Of a stretch of DNA of 64,000 bases, positions 19,291 through 28,185 are shown piece by piece. The stretch's first letter is position 1; each line of letters starts with the position of its first letter. Below the pieces are notes generated by a model. That model saw nothing but the letters and a program-made list of their open reading frames with translations. It did no database searches and was not told the origin of the DNA. Source of the DNA: Heyndrickxia vini (GTDB lineage: Bacteria; Bacillota; Bacilli; Bacillales; Bacillaceae_C). A program made the position numbers and the translations under genes. The stretch covers positions 2,386,653 through 2,450,652 of the forward strand of contig NZ_CP065425.1 of the NCBI RefSeq assembly GCF_016772275.1, given 5' to 3'.

Positions 19291-21642
19291 TTACCTAAAT
19301 GGGTTTTCCTTCGGCTTTGATATAAAATAACCTTGCCCAATATAACATTCCATGTTTCTTATATATTGTAATTCTTCCTTTGTTTCAATTCCTACCACAA
19401 TTACATCCATTTGTAATTTTTTTGTGATGGATATTATGCTTTGAACAATTGTTGCATTCTTATTATTCATAGAAATGTTCTTTACTAATGTTCGATCGAT
19501 TTTAAGTACGTCGATTGGAATTTTCCCTAAATAATTTAAAGAAGAGTATCCTGTGCCAAAATTATCAATGGCTATTCTAACCCCTAATGATTTTAATGAC
19601 TCTATTATCTCGATCACTTTTTCATGATTGGTCATTGCTATCTTCTCAGTTATTTCAAGTTCTAAATAAGTAGGATTTAGTTGTGTTTCATCTAAAATTC
19701 TAGATACATTGTAAACAAAGTCCCCTTCTAAAAATTGTTTCATTGATATATTAACAGCAATTTTTATTGGACCTCGACCTTCCATATGCCATTCGTTACA
19801 TTGCTTACAAGCAGTCCGTAACACCCATTCACCAATCTGATTAATTAGGCCCACTTCTTCTGCAACTGGAATAAACTCACTTGGTGGAATCATCTCAAAT
19901 TCTTCGCTATTCCACCTTAATAAAGCTTCTACACCAATAACAACATTATTTTTTAAATCTAATTGTGGCTGATACACTAATTTAAATTCTTCATTATCAA
20001 TAGCTTTCCTCAAACCTTTTTCAATCATCATTTTACGATAGAACGTTTCTTTCATATCTGATTGAAATAATTTGTAACCATTTTTCCCTTTTTCCTTTAC
20101 GAAATACATAGCGGTATCCGCATTTTTCATTAATGTTTCAGCATCTTCGCCATCTTCCGGAAAAATACTGATACCTATACTTGGTGTGATAAAAAGGGAA
20201 TTTCCCTTAATCGTTAGTGGCTCCTTAAATTTTTTAAGAATCTTCATCGCAAAAAGCTCGGCTTCAATTGCACGGCTATTCGGTAAAATGATTGTAAACT
20301 CATCTCCACCAATTCGATATACTAAAAAGTCTTTGTTCTCTTCACTGCATGTTTCTAGTTGGTAGGCAACTAATGAAAGCAACGTATCTCCCGTCGCATG
20401 ACTCAATGTATCATTTACATATTTGAAACGATCTAAATCAAGAAAAAATACCGCCAGATGCTTGTTGTGATTCTTTGCGTTTTGTGTAAATTCAATTAAG
20501 TCTATATTAAACTTGCGACGATTCGGTAAACCAGTTAATGTATCGTGGAAAGCTAAGTATTTCATTTCTTCTTCTTGTTTTTTTCTTTCAGTTATATCTG
20601 TGGAAACACCAAGAATAATTTCTTCATTATATGTTTTAATTGGAATTTTTACTGATTGCAACCATATTTTATTTCCGTTTTTATTTAAGGTAATTTCTTC
20701 GGGAACAGAGTGTTCATTCATTTCATTAATTTCGTACAATTTTTGTTCTTCTTTCTCATCATAGAGGATTTCTACTGAATGACCTTCCAATTCATTCGGT
20801 ACCTTTCCGTATAAATGAGCAAAGGCCTTATTTACAAGTGTAAATTCTTTATTTTTGTTTATTGCATAAATCAAACTAGGATTCATGTCGATCGTTGTTC
20901 GCAAAAACTCTTGGTGTTTTTTTATTTCATCATTCATACTTTTTATTTTCTTTTGATGAATTCTTATAATTGTAATAAAAATAGAGGTGGCAAAAACAAT
21001 AACTGCTAAACTGCTCCCCAATAATTTACTTTGTGGAAAGATATTCAGAAAGCCAATCGAATAGCCTAAAGCAGTTGCAATCAAAAATTGTCTTGTATAA
21101 GATTTCATTTGTCTATCCGTAATTTGTGCCGATAGAAAAAAACAAATAATTAAACAAATAAACATGATGATAAGCATGGATAAATAGAAACCACTGCCTT
21201 TTCCTCCAATTGGAAACAGGAAGTTTGACCCATCTATCCCATTCTTCATGACAAGCTTATTCACACCATAAGGACTCATACCGATTAAAAAGACGATTAA
21301 TCCCCAAGCAGACAATAGAATAACTGTATACCTACTTACAATGAACCTCCACCAACTTTTATTGAAATTTGGAGAGAGATCGGTAAACAAAAGATAACAT
21401 ATATACATTAAATTAGGGGCTAAAAATATCGATCCCCATCTAAATAGCCTAAAAAGAAATTCTATTGTATGTATGTCTAATATTTTATGTGCATAAAGCA
21501 CTGCAACACTTAACTGCCATAAAATAATATTAATAAGAAACAAAAATAAGGTAATTGAAATTCTAGAGCGTTCCAAAATAAATAAGCCCAAAATCCCAAT
21601 TATCAAAGGAAAACAAGCAAATAAAGTCATCATTATGTACAT
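19291..21642 (-). CDS. Membrane-bound PAS-GGDEF-EAL protein (c-di-GMP turnover)
   Basis: Signalling protein of 783 residues. Residues 1-225 carry about seven hydrophobic helices of a 7TM-type sensor. A PAS domain spans about 235-350, a GGDEF domain about 355-525 and an EAL domain about 535-783. The diguanylate cyclase motif RIGGDEF near residue 445 is intact, with no RxxD inhibitory site in front. The EAL domain keeps EALLRW, EITE, KIDR and QGY, but the DDFG loop reads DNFGTGYSSL, replacing a metal-binding Asp by Asn, so phosphodiesterase activity may be weak. It starts 16 bases after the ketosynthase-like gene, so the two are probably co-transcribed. Confidence 0.9.
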   Translation of the reverse strand: MYIMMTLFACFPLIIGILGLFILERSRISITLFLFLINIILWQLSVAVLYAHKILDIHTIEFLFRLFRWGSIFLAPNLMYICYLLFTDLSPNFNKSWWRFIVSRYTVILLSAWGLIVFLIGMSPYGVNKLVMKNGIDGSNFLFPIGGKGSGFYLSMLIIMFICLIICFFLSAQITDRQMKSYTRQFLIATALGYSIGFLNIFPQSKLLGSSLAVIVFATSIFITIIRIHQKKIKSMNDEIKKHQEFLRTTIDMNPSLIYAINKNKEFTLVNKAFAHLYGKVPNELEGHSVEILYDEKEEQKLYEINEMNEHSVPEEITLNKNGNKIWLQSVKIPIKTYNEEIILGVSTDITERKKQEEEMKYLAFHDTLTGLPNRRKFNIDLIEFTQNAKNHNKHLAVFFLDLDRFKYVNDTLSHATGDTLLSLVAYQLETCSEENKDFLVYRIGGDEFTIILPNSRAIEAELFAMKILKKFKEPLTIKGNSLFITPSIGISIFPEDGEDAETLMKNADTAMYFVKEKGKNGYKLFQSDMKETFYRKMMIEKGLRKAIDNEEFKLVYQPQLDLKNNVVIGVEALLRWNSEEFEMIPPSEFIPVAEEVGLINQIGEWVLRTACKQCNEWHMEGRGPIKIAVNISMKQFLEGDFVYNVSRILDETQLNPTYLELEITEKIAMTNHEKVIEIIESLKSLGVRIAIDNFGTGYSSLNYLGKIPIDVLKIDRTLVKNISMNNKNATIVQSIISITKKLQMDVIVVGIETKEELQYIRNMECYIGQGYFISKPKENPFR

Positions 21643-21658
21643 TCAATTATCACACCTA

Positions 21659-22843
21659 TTAATGATAACGAGAGATAAGTACACACGTATTATTCCCTCC
21701 ATTACCATGTGTTGTTATCGCAACATGTTTAATTTCTTGATATTGCGTTTCAAAAACAATCGGCAAATCCTGATAACCATCTGCCTGCGTTTTAATTGTT
21801 GGTGGAATAAATCCATATTCCATCGAAATAAGAGAAGATATAATCTGGATAGCGCCTGATGCTCCAAATGGATGTCCAATCATCCCTTTGATACTAGTGA
21901 TAGGCACATTAGAGCCAAATAATGATTGATGGACTTTATATTCAACTGTATCATTATTTTTCAAACCAAGTGCCTGGCTGTTAATATAAGTCGGAATATA
22001 GTCACCAATTGATCTTTTTAACGCTTTCGCCATTCCTTGACCGGATACATCCATTTGGTACATTGGCAATGAGTCATTATTAGCATACCCATTCGTAATG
22101 GTTCCTAGAATGTTGGCTTTTCTTGATTTCGCTTCATTTTCACGTTCTAATATAAGAATACCTGCACCTTCCGCCAGTACAAAGCCTTTATGTTTTAATG
22201 AAAACGGAACTCCTGTGTTTCGGATATCCTCATCTAATTGTATCGACTTAAGTTTCAAAAAACCTAATGATATCCAATCTCCTAAGCAGGCATCTGAACC
22301 GCCAACAACGCAAACATCGGCTTGTCCTGTTTCTAACAGAAGCTTTCCAAGTAATATCGCATCGGAACTGGCTGCACATCCAGTAGTAATTGTATAAGAT
22401 TGATCTTTCACACCAATATGTGATGCAACTGATGATGATAATGTATGTGGATCTCCTAATGAAACACTTTCAATCGGAAAGGTCTCGTATTCTTTAAAGT
22501 TTTCGGAGTTTCTTTCTAATTCTCTTAAACCACCGGCAGAAGTACCTAAAATAACAGCTACTCTCTGATCCTTAGCGAAAATGATTTGTGCCATTTCTAT
22601 TGCGTCATCGGATGCGGCCATAGCCAATCTACTTAATCTTGGATATCTTTTGTATGTTTTTCCACTTATTATATGAAAATCATCAGGAATAACTCCCGCA
22701 ACCATTTGATGAATTCCATTTTTACCTTTTGTTTGTATAATCTCATGTGTACAGATCCCATTTTCCAAAACTGATTTAAATTGAGTTTTAGTCAACGCTC
22801 CGGGAATTTTCACGCCAAAACCTGTCACTACAATCTTTTCCAT
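21659..22843 (-). CDS. Beta-ketoacyl synthase-like protein (FabF family) with altered active site
   Basis: Thiolase-fold protein of 394 residues, FabF-like throughout. The nucleophile Cys is kept in TTGCAASSDA near residue 155, and the second His in GMIGHPFGASG near residue 321. The first catalytic His is not: where FabF has AHGTST, this protein has NSQALGLKNND near residue 289. Cys-His-His is needed for normal condensation, so it may decarboxylate, act as a partner subunit or have a different reaction. It has no acyl carrier protein or other fatty-acid genes nearby. The start at 22843 has AAAGGAAG upstream; a frame extension to 22876 lacks one. It forms an operon with the GGDEF-EAL gene. Confidence 0.8.
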   Translation of the reverse strand: MEKIVVTGFGVKIPGALTKTQFKSVLENGICTHEIIQTKGKNGIHQMVAGVIPDDFHIISGKTYKRYPRLSRLAMAASDDAIEMAQIIFAKDQRVAVILGTSAGGLRELERNSENFKEYETFPIESVSLGDPHTLSSSVASHIGVKDQSYTITTGCAASSDAILLGKLLLETGQADVCVVGGSDACLGDWISLGFLKLKSIQLDEDIRNTGVPFSLKHKGFVLAEGAGILILERENEAKSRKANILGTITNGYANNDSLPMYQMDVSGQGMAKALKRSIGDYIPTYINSQALGLKNNDTVEYKVHQSLFGSNVPITSIKGMIGHPFGASGAIQIISSLISMEYGFIPPTIKTQADGYQDLPIVFETQYQEIKHVAITTHGNGGNNTCVLISRYH

Positions 22844-23101
22844 AAATTTCTTCCTTTTACTAAAAATACTCAACACTTTATTATATTTATAGATTAATAG
22901 TAAGTCAAACCAAAAGAAAAATATGTAAGTTAATTATAACTTTTCACAAAAAGTAAACTAGGAATGGGATATTTTTAAGTCTATTTTACTCCAAATCTAT
23001 TTAAATATGCTATAGTAGCGATTTACTATTTTTTGGATTATACATTAACAGGTAAGTTGAAACAGTTGCAATAAAAGATATCCCGCAATAATTTTGTTCA
23101 A

Positions 23102-23266
23102 TTGTGACAATTTTGTTTCTCATTATTTTATCATCTTTTTTTCATGCAGTTTTATTGTTTTTCCTTTAAGATAATATTACTAGGCCATCCTAGTTTCACC
23201 TCTTTATATAGATCTTGGATTGTCTCAAAATTCCCTCCACTTTAATTATGAGACAATCTTTTTTTT
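23102..23266 (+). ncRNA. Candidate small RNA 1 (promoter box to terminator)
   Basis: A 24-base box (23102-23125) shared with candidate 2 is followed by TATCAT (23129-23134) as a possible -10 element. The transcript from about 23141 would carry the hairpin ACTAGG-ccat-CCTAGT (23179-23194), a CACCTC word and a rho-independent terminator: GATTGTCTCA (23218-23227) with its complement (23249-23258) and eight T residues. The terminator loop contains CCCTCC, complementary to ribosome sites. No protein frame with a ribosome site is present. Expected length is about 125 bases. Confidence 0.6.
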
Positions 23267-23331
23267 GAATCCTTTCGTACCCGATGATCCATTTATTAGT
23301 TGTTTTACTTATTTCTCATCTGATAAAAATT

Positions 23332-23511
23332 TTGTGACAATTTTGTTTCTCATTAAATTATAATCTAGCTTTCATTTGGATTTAGGATTTATCTATTACT
23401 ATATAATCAGTTGCAACAAACATTGCAGCACAAACCTTTTTAAAACTAGGCCCCCCCAAATAGTCTAGTTAAACCCCTTTTATTTTTCGGCCATTATGGC
23501 CGATTTTTTTT
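23332..23511 (+). ncRNA. Candidate small RNA 2 (promoter box to terminator)
   Basis: The same 24-base box (23332-23355) is followed at the same offset by TATAAT (23359-23364). The transcript from about 23371 would carry a hairpin with arms ACTAG (23445-23449) and CTAGT (23465-23469), the same stem word as candidate 1, with seven C residues in the loop. ACCCC follows, then the terminator CGGCC-attat-GGCCG with eight T residues (23488-23511). Expected length is about 140 bases. It ends about 100 bases before kynB and is separated from it by the terminator. Confidence 0.6.
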
Positions 23512-23614
23512 ATATTGGTTCCTTACTATTTCTTGCTTTTTTTACGAAATATTCTGATCATATATTGTATAATAATTATAGAATCAATAAGTAACAGTAT
23601 AACAGGAGGTACAT

Positions 23615-24250
23615 ATGAAACTAATTGATATTTCAAAACCATTAACGAACTCTATTGCAGTATGGCCAGGAGATACTCCATTTTCATATGAAGTAGAAGT
23701 AACGAAAAAGCAAAGCGGCTCCGTAAATATTGGCAAGGTTACAATGAGTACTCACACTGGAACCCATATAGATGCACCCTTTCATTTTGATGATAAAGGG
23801 AAAAAAGTAAAGGATCTTAATCTATCCATTTACATCGGACCAGCAAGAGTGATTGATGTTTCTGAGTTTACTAATATAGGTGCAGAAGAACTTCAAGGAT
23901 TTGATTTAGGGAATGAATCAAGACTATTATTGAAAACGGATTCATCTACAAATCCCGAAGTTTTTCCAACTAGTATTCCTTGTTTACAATCTAATATTGG
24001 TCCATTTTTAAAGGAAAAAGGGATTGAACTAATTGGAGTTGATGTTCCCTCCGTTGATCCACTTGACAGTAAGTCTTTAGATACCCATCATGCCTTGTTC
24101 AATAATGGAGTTCATATTCTAGAAAATATTGATCTTAAAGACGTGGAACCCGGACATTATGAATTGATAGCTCTGCCTTTATCTATTCAAGAAGCAGACG
24201 GCAGCCCAGTACGTGCAATTCTAAGAGCAACTGAAGGAGAGTGTAGTTAA
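23615..24250 (+). CDS. kynB: Kynurenine formamidase (arylformamidase)
   Basis: Hydrolyses N-formylkynurenine to kynurenine and formate, the second step of tryptophan breakdown. The 211-residue cyclase-family protein has the zinc and catalytic motif [14 protein letters not shown] near residue 50 and the second motif [12 protein letters not shown] near residue 148, with a His-containing HHALFNNGV segment. The ribosome site AGGAGG precedes the ATG, and TATAAT about 40 bases upstream suggests its own promoter. Its stop codon overlaps the kynA start. Confidence 0.93.
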   Translation: MKLIDISKPLTNSIAVWPGDTPFSYEVEVTKKQSGSVNIGKVTMSTHTGTHIDAPFHFDDKGKKVKDLNLSIYIGPARVIDVSEFTNIGAEELQGFDLGNESRLLLKTDSSTNPEVFPTSIPCLQSNIGPFLKEKGIELIGVDVPSVDPLDSKSLDTHHALFNNGVHILENIDLKDVEPGHYELIALPLSIQEADGSPVRAILRATEGECS

Positions 24251-25071
24251 TGTCAAAAGAAAATGAAATTTATACCGATTTTATTAATCGTATGACTTAC
24301 GGTGAATACCTCCACCTGGATACTCTTTTAACAAGTCAAAAAAGATTATCTGATCATCATGATGAAATGCTGTTCATTATCATCCATCATGTAAGTGAAC
24401 TTTGGATGAAGCTTATTTTACATGAACTTCAAGCAGCGATTGATTCCATTTCTAATGGGGATTTATCCCCGGCTTTTAAAATGTTATCACGTGTTTCTAA
24501 AATACAAACCCAAATTATCCATGCATGGGATGTGCTTGCAACCTTAACACCTGCAGAATATATGGAGTTTCGTGATAAATTAGGTCAGGCATCCGGTTTT
24601 CAATCGTACCAAAATCGATTAATCGAATTTGCATTAGGTTATAAAACCCGCCATATACTAGAAATCTACAAAAAGGACAGCGACTTGCATAAACAGTTAC
24701 AATTAGCCTTGCAAGCTCCAAGTTTATATGATGTCTCGATTCAAGCATTGGCGGCAAATGGTTTACATATTCATTCGGATTTATTAACGAGAGATTTTTC
24801 ACGAGCATATAAAGCAGATTCGAGCGTTGAAAACGCCTGGCTTGAGGTATATAAAAATGTTGATAAATATTGGGATTTATATGAACTTGCCGAAAAACTT
24901 GTTGATATTGAAGATTCGTTTCAGCAATGGCGCTTTCGGCATATGAAAACGGTAGAACGAATCATTGGTCATAAAAAAGGTACCGGAGGCTCTGCTGGTG
25001 TTACTTACCTAAAAAAAGTACTTGACCACCGTTTTTTTCCTGAATTATGGGATATCCGTACAAAGCTATAG
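24250..25071 (+). CDS. kynA: Tryptophan 2,3-dioxygenase
   Basis: Haem enzyme of 273 residues that opens the indole ring of tryptophan to N-formylkynurenine. The family-specific [11 protein letters not shown] start, [19 protein letters not shown] with the substrate-contacting His near residue 40, and [19 protein letters not shown] with the proximal haem His near residue 225 are intact. It overlaps kynB by one base (TAATG), so translation is coupled. The third gene of the usual set, kynU, is not found in the window. Tryptophan 2,3-dioxygenase and formamidase alone yield kynurenine. Confidence 0.95.
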   Translation: MSKENEIYTDFINRMTYGEYLHLDTLLTSQKRLSDHHDEMLFIIIHHVSELWMKLILHELQAAIDSISNGDLSPAFKMLSRVSKIQTQIIHAWDVLATLTPAEYMEFRDKLGQASGFQSYQNRLIEFALGYKTRHILEIYKKDSDLHKQLQLALQAPSLYDVSIQALAANGLHIHSDLLTRDFSRAYKADSSVENAWLEVYKNVDKYWDLYELAEKLVDIEDSFQQWRFRHMKTVERIIGHKKGTGGSAGVTYLKKVLDHRFFPELWDIRTKL

Positions 25072-25146
25072 ATTAAACATCTGTAAACTCTTTCAAGCTT
25101 CTAAACATATAATAAAGGAATGCAGAAATTGAAGGAGTGAAAAGTA

Positions 25147-25863
25147 TTGTCCTATTCATATCAAGATGCCCTTGCTTACTACGGAGTCGGGGGAGCACAT
25201 CCGGGAGGGTTATCCTTAACAAAACAAATCTTTCATAATGAAAATATTACCCCTACTACAAAAATTTTAGATGCAGGATGTGGCACAGGGCAAACCTCTG
25301 CCTATCTTGCAGAAATATATAAATGTGATGTCACAGCCTTAGACATTCATCCAGTTATGATTGAAAAGGCAAAGAAACGATTTAAAGAGAGACATCTCTC
25401 AATTAAGACTTTACAATGCAGTGTCGAAAACATCCCTGTTTCGGATGAAACCTATGATTATATTATTTCAGAATCTGTAACGGTTTTTACAAATATAAAA
25501 AAAACATTGACGGAATACTTTAGAGTATTAAAAAAAGGGGGCATTTTAATTAATATTGATATGACAGCCCAGGTACCATTACATTCATCAGATTTATTAA
25601 TGATCTCTAATGTATATGGAATCCCCCATGTCCCGATTGAGAGTCAATGGATATCTCTACTTCGTGAAGTTGGCTATCGAAGGGTCAATGTACTGCATTC
25701 GGATTCTCTTTCTTCACATATCAATAAAAACCTAGAACAACCCGAATTTCATATATCTCCTTCAATCGACCCTAAGTTAATGAAAATCCTCCAAAATCAT
25801 CAGAATGTCACAACACAATTAGCGACTAAAATTGGATACCGAATTTTCAAATCAATTCGATAA
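25147..25863 (+). CDS. Class I SAM-dependent methyltransferase
   Basis: Protein of 238 residues with a full SAM-binding core: ILDAGCGTGQTSAYLAE near residue 38, VTALDIHPVMIEKAK near 60, and LKKGGILINIDM near 127. The N-terminal GVGGAHPGGLSLTKQI segment resembles small-molecule methyltransferases found in many bacilli. It starts at TTG with GGAG upstream, 75 bases after kynA with no terminator in between, so readthrough from kynBA is possible; a role in tryptophan metabolism is only a guess. A hairpin terminator follows. Confidence 0.8.
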   Translation: MSYSYQDALAYYGVGGAHPGGLSLTKQIFHNENITPTTKILDAGCGTGQTSAYLAEIYKCDVTALDIHPVMIEKAKKRFKERHLSIKTLQCSVENIPVSDETYDYIISESVTVFTNIKKTLTEYFRVLKKGGILINIDMTAQVPLHSSDLLMISNVYGIPHVPIESQWISLLREVGYRRVNVLHSDSLSSHINKNLEQPEFHISPSIDPKLMKILQNHQNVTTQLATKIGYRIFKSIR

Positions 25864-25874
25864 ACTCTATAATA

Positions 25875-25903
25875 ATGGCTGACAAGATCAGTCATTTTTA
25901 TTT
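25875..25903 (+). terminator. Terminator after kynBA-methyltransferase
   Basis: ATGGCTGA and TCAGTCAT form an eight-base stem with one G-T pair, followed by TTTTATTTT. Confidence 0.75.
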
Positions 25904-26025
25904 TGATCTGTTATCAGAAAATAAATACTTTAGTGAATTTTAACATTAGTTGTATTACAATGGAAATTGATAATGTATATTCTACTATTTTGCAATAAAG
26001 TAATGGATTATTTTAGGGGGACTTT

Positions 26026-26976
26026 ATGATTATTTTTAGAAAACTACTATCACACTTGTTGATTTGGCTTATTACTTTTTTTCTTTTAGTTGTTTTAATG
26101 CTGCTGCCACGAGATGTTGATTATAATCTTGGTGAAGCGGGAAACCTCATTGATGCACATTATGTTTATTCCTTTGATAAGCATGTTACATTAATTAAGG
26201 ATTTCTATCATTATGTTACACATACTCCCGGATTAGGCATATATCGTGATAATATAACAAACTTTGAGCATATTACAAAAAATATAAAAAAGAGTATGAT
26301 TGTCATTATACCTGCCCTAATCATTTCATTATTTGCAGGAATAGCAAAAGGAATCTTTGATTATTGGACAAAGGATCGCAAAATAAACTTTATTGGAAAA
26401 GGCACAACGTGGCTATTTCTTTCAATCCCGGACCTATTTATCATTATCATCATCCAACTTGGAATACTCGCCTTACATGAGGCAGGATGGATTCCACATA
26501 TATCTATCTATGGATCAGATTCCATCGATAACTATTTAATTTGTATTCTCTTTTTAAGTATTTATCCATTCTATTATGTTGCCAATATTACATATACAAG
26601 TATTAAGGAAGAAGAAGGTAACGATTATATTCGCACAGCTAAATCGAAAGGTATTAGTTCTTTCACGATTCTATATAAACATATTCTTAAAAATAGTTTA
26701 CCTACTATATTAAGTCATACGAATACAATTACACTATATGTATTATCCAATTTGTTTATCGTTGAAAGACTTACTGATTTCAAAGGGGCCGCCTATTATT
26801 TTTGGTCCAGTATCTCGTATACTCCGGTATTTTCAGCAGGACAACAATTTACTTTTATGCCAGTTGATACTGTCGGCTTCATTTTTTATTTTACATTAAT
26901 TATCTTTTTTGCAAATACGATTAGTAATATTCTAAAGTCCGTCGTTACACCTACTAGAAAGGTAGGTGGATATTAA
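26026..26976 (+). CDS. ABC transporter permease, peptide/nickel type (DppB/OppB-like)
   Basis: Membrane subunit of 316 residues with an N-terminal helix (8-27), a long outside loop and five further helices. The cytoplasmic EAA loop, which docks the ATPase, reads EEGNDYIRTAKSKGIS near residue 195, typical of the OppB/DppB family. The ribosome site GGGGGAC precedes the ATG. It overlaps the next permease gene by one base. No ATPase or solute-binding protein gene is present on either side, so it must borrow these from elsewhere or the set is incomplete. Confidence 0.85.
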   Translation: MIIFRKLLSHLLIWLITFFLLVVLMLLPRDVDYNLGEAGNLIDAHYVYSFDKHVTLIKDFYHYVTHTPGLGIYRDNITNFEHITKNIKKSMIVIIPALIISLFAGIAKGIFDYWTKDRKINFIGKGTTWLFLSIPDLFIIIIIQLGILALHEAGWIPHISIYGSDSIDNYLICILFLSIYPFYYVANITYTSIKEEEGNDYIRTAKSKGISSFTILYKHILKNSLPTILSHTNTITLYVLSNLFIVERLTDFKGAAYYFWSSISYTPVFSAGQQFTFMPVDTVGFIFYFTLIIFFANTISNILKSVVTPTRKVGGY

Positions 26977-27890
26977 TGAACAAGAATTGGTCATTAATCA
27001 TTGGAACCACCATCTTTAGCATAATTATTTTATTGGGTATTACAGCACCCTATTTACCTATCGTAGATGCAAATTTAACCGAGCATTTACTTGGTAAGGA
27101 TAGTGATGGTAAACCTATTACACCCGCGTTTGCCCCTTCCAAGGAATTTCCATTAGGTTCTAATTTCAAGGGTGTTGACATACTAAGTCTTCTATTAATA
27201 GGAACGAAAGAAACAATGATTGTTATTTTTTCGATTGCGTTGTTAAGATATATGCTTGCACTCCCATTAGGAATAGGTGCCTTTTATTTTCGAGCCATTC
27301 GAGGAATATTGGCCTGTTGGAATCAATTATTTTCTTATTTACCCCCTATCTTTTTTGTTGGCATGATGGTGGGTATTCCGTTTATTTTATTTTCAAAATT
27401 TCATGCTTTTTGGATGATACTAATTATTTCAATTATCGAAGTAGGGCGTGTTGCTGATATTCTCTTGAACAATATGAAATCCACAAATGAAAAACCATTT
27501 GTTGAATCTGGAATTGTATCAGGATGTACGAGGATTACTCTGTTTAGAAAATATTTATGGCCGCATCTTCTCCCACAAGTTATGACGAATTTTGTTAATG
27601 ACTTAGGCAGGATATTATTCTTAATTGCCCAACTTGGCATTGTCTACGTGTTTATCGATCATGAATTTTTCAGCACGCTTAATCGAGGATCATATGAAGT
27701 AAGTAATACGTCTAATTCGTGGCCAACTTTACTTGCGGATATACTTCAAAATATTTGGGGTAAAACATGGATACCTTTTTCTGCAATAACAATCATTACG
27801 ATTACGCTATTGTCTTTACATCTTATTGCAAATGGGTTAGAAAGATATTTTCAAAAGAAAATTAATAAATCAGAAGGTGTAGGTGTATAA
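26976..27890 (+). CDS. ABC transporter permease, peptide/nickel type (DppC/OppC-like)
   Basis: Partner permease of 304 residues with six helices and an N-terminal outside loop. The ATPase-docking loop FVESGIVSGCTRITLFRKY near residue 170 is recognisable but lacks the classical Ala and Gly at some positions. It is translationally coupled to the first permease. Together they would form the membrane channel of a peptide, nickel or related importer. A strong terminator follows, so no further transporter gene is co-transcribed. Confidence 0.82.
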   Translation: MNKNWSLIIGTTIFSIIILLGITAPYLPIVDANLTEHLLGKDSDGKPITPAFAPSKEFPLGSNFKGVDILSLLLIGTKETMIVIFSIALLRYMLALPLGIGAFYFRAIRGILACWNQLFSYLPPIFFVGMMVGIPFILFSKFHAFWMILIISIIEVGRVADILLNNMKSTNEKPFVESGIVSGCTRITLFRKYLWPHLLPQVMTNFVNDLGRILFLIAQLGIVYVFIDHEFFSTLNRGSYEVSNTSNSWPTLLADILQNIWGKTWIPFSAITIITITLLSLHLIANGLERYFQKKINKSEGVGV

Positions 27891-27909
27891 TCTTAAACCC
27901 ACATCACAT

Positions 27910-27950
27910 GCGAATCCCCCTTTTACATAAAAGCGGGATTCGCAGTTTTT
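27910..27950 (+). terminator. Terminator of the permease pair
   Basis: GCGAATCCC (27910-27918) pairs with GGGATTCGC (27935-27943), followed by TTTTTAT. Confidence 0.85.
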
Positions 27951-28140
27951 ATACATGTTGTTTTTTAAACCATTTTCTTATAAAGAGTAAGTTCATTATT
28001 ATAGAGGCAATTGTAATTAGGATAAAAATTAATCCAATAATAAAATACCCTATTTTGAAGGCAATAATCGAAAAGGTGGCAATTGCTAATAGAATAATCC
28101 ACCCAAATAGGATTGTTGCGACATAATAACTTTTTTCCAT
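27949..28140 (-). CDS. Small membrane protein, unknown
   Basis: 63 residues with two hydrophobic helices (about 8-28 and 32-53) and a basic end WFKKQHV. I do not recognise the family. The ATG at 28140 has GGTGGTGAT upstream, better than the in-frame GTG at 28161. It lies 45 bases downstream of another small membrane protein on the same strand, and the two probably form one transcript. Confidence 0.55.
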   Translation of the reverse strand: MEKSYYVATILFGWIILLAIATFSIIAFKIGYFIIGLIFILITIASIIMNLLFIRKWFKKQHV

Positions 28141-28185
28141 GCGTATCACCACCACGTTCACAATAGGTTGTTTTGTTGTATGCTA

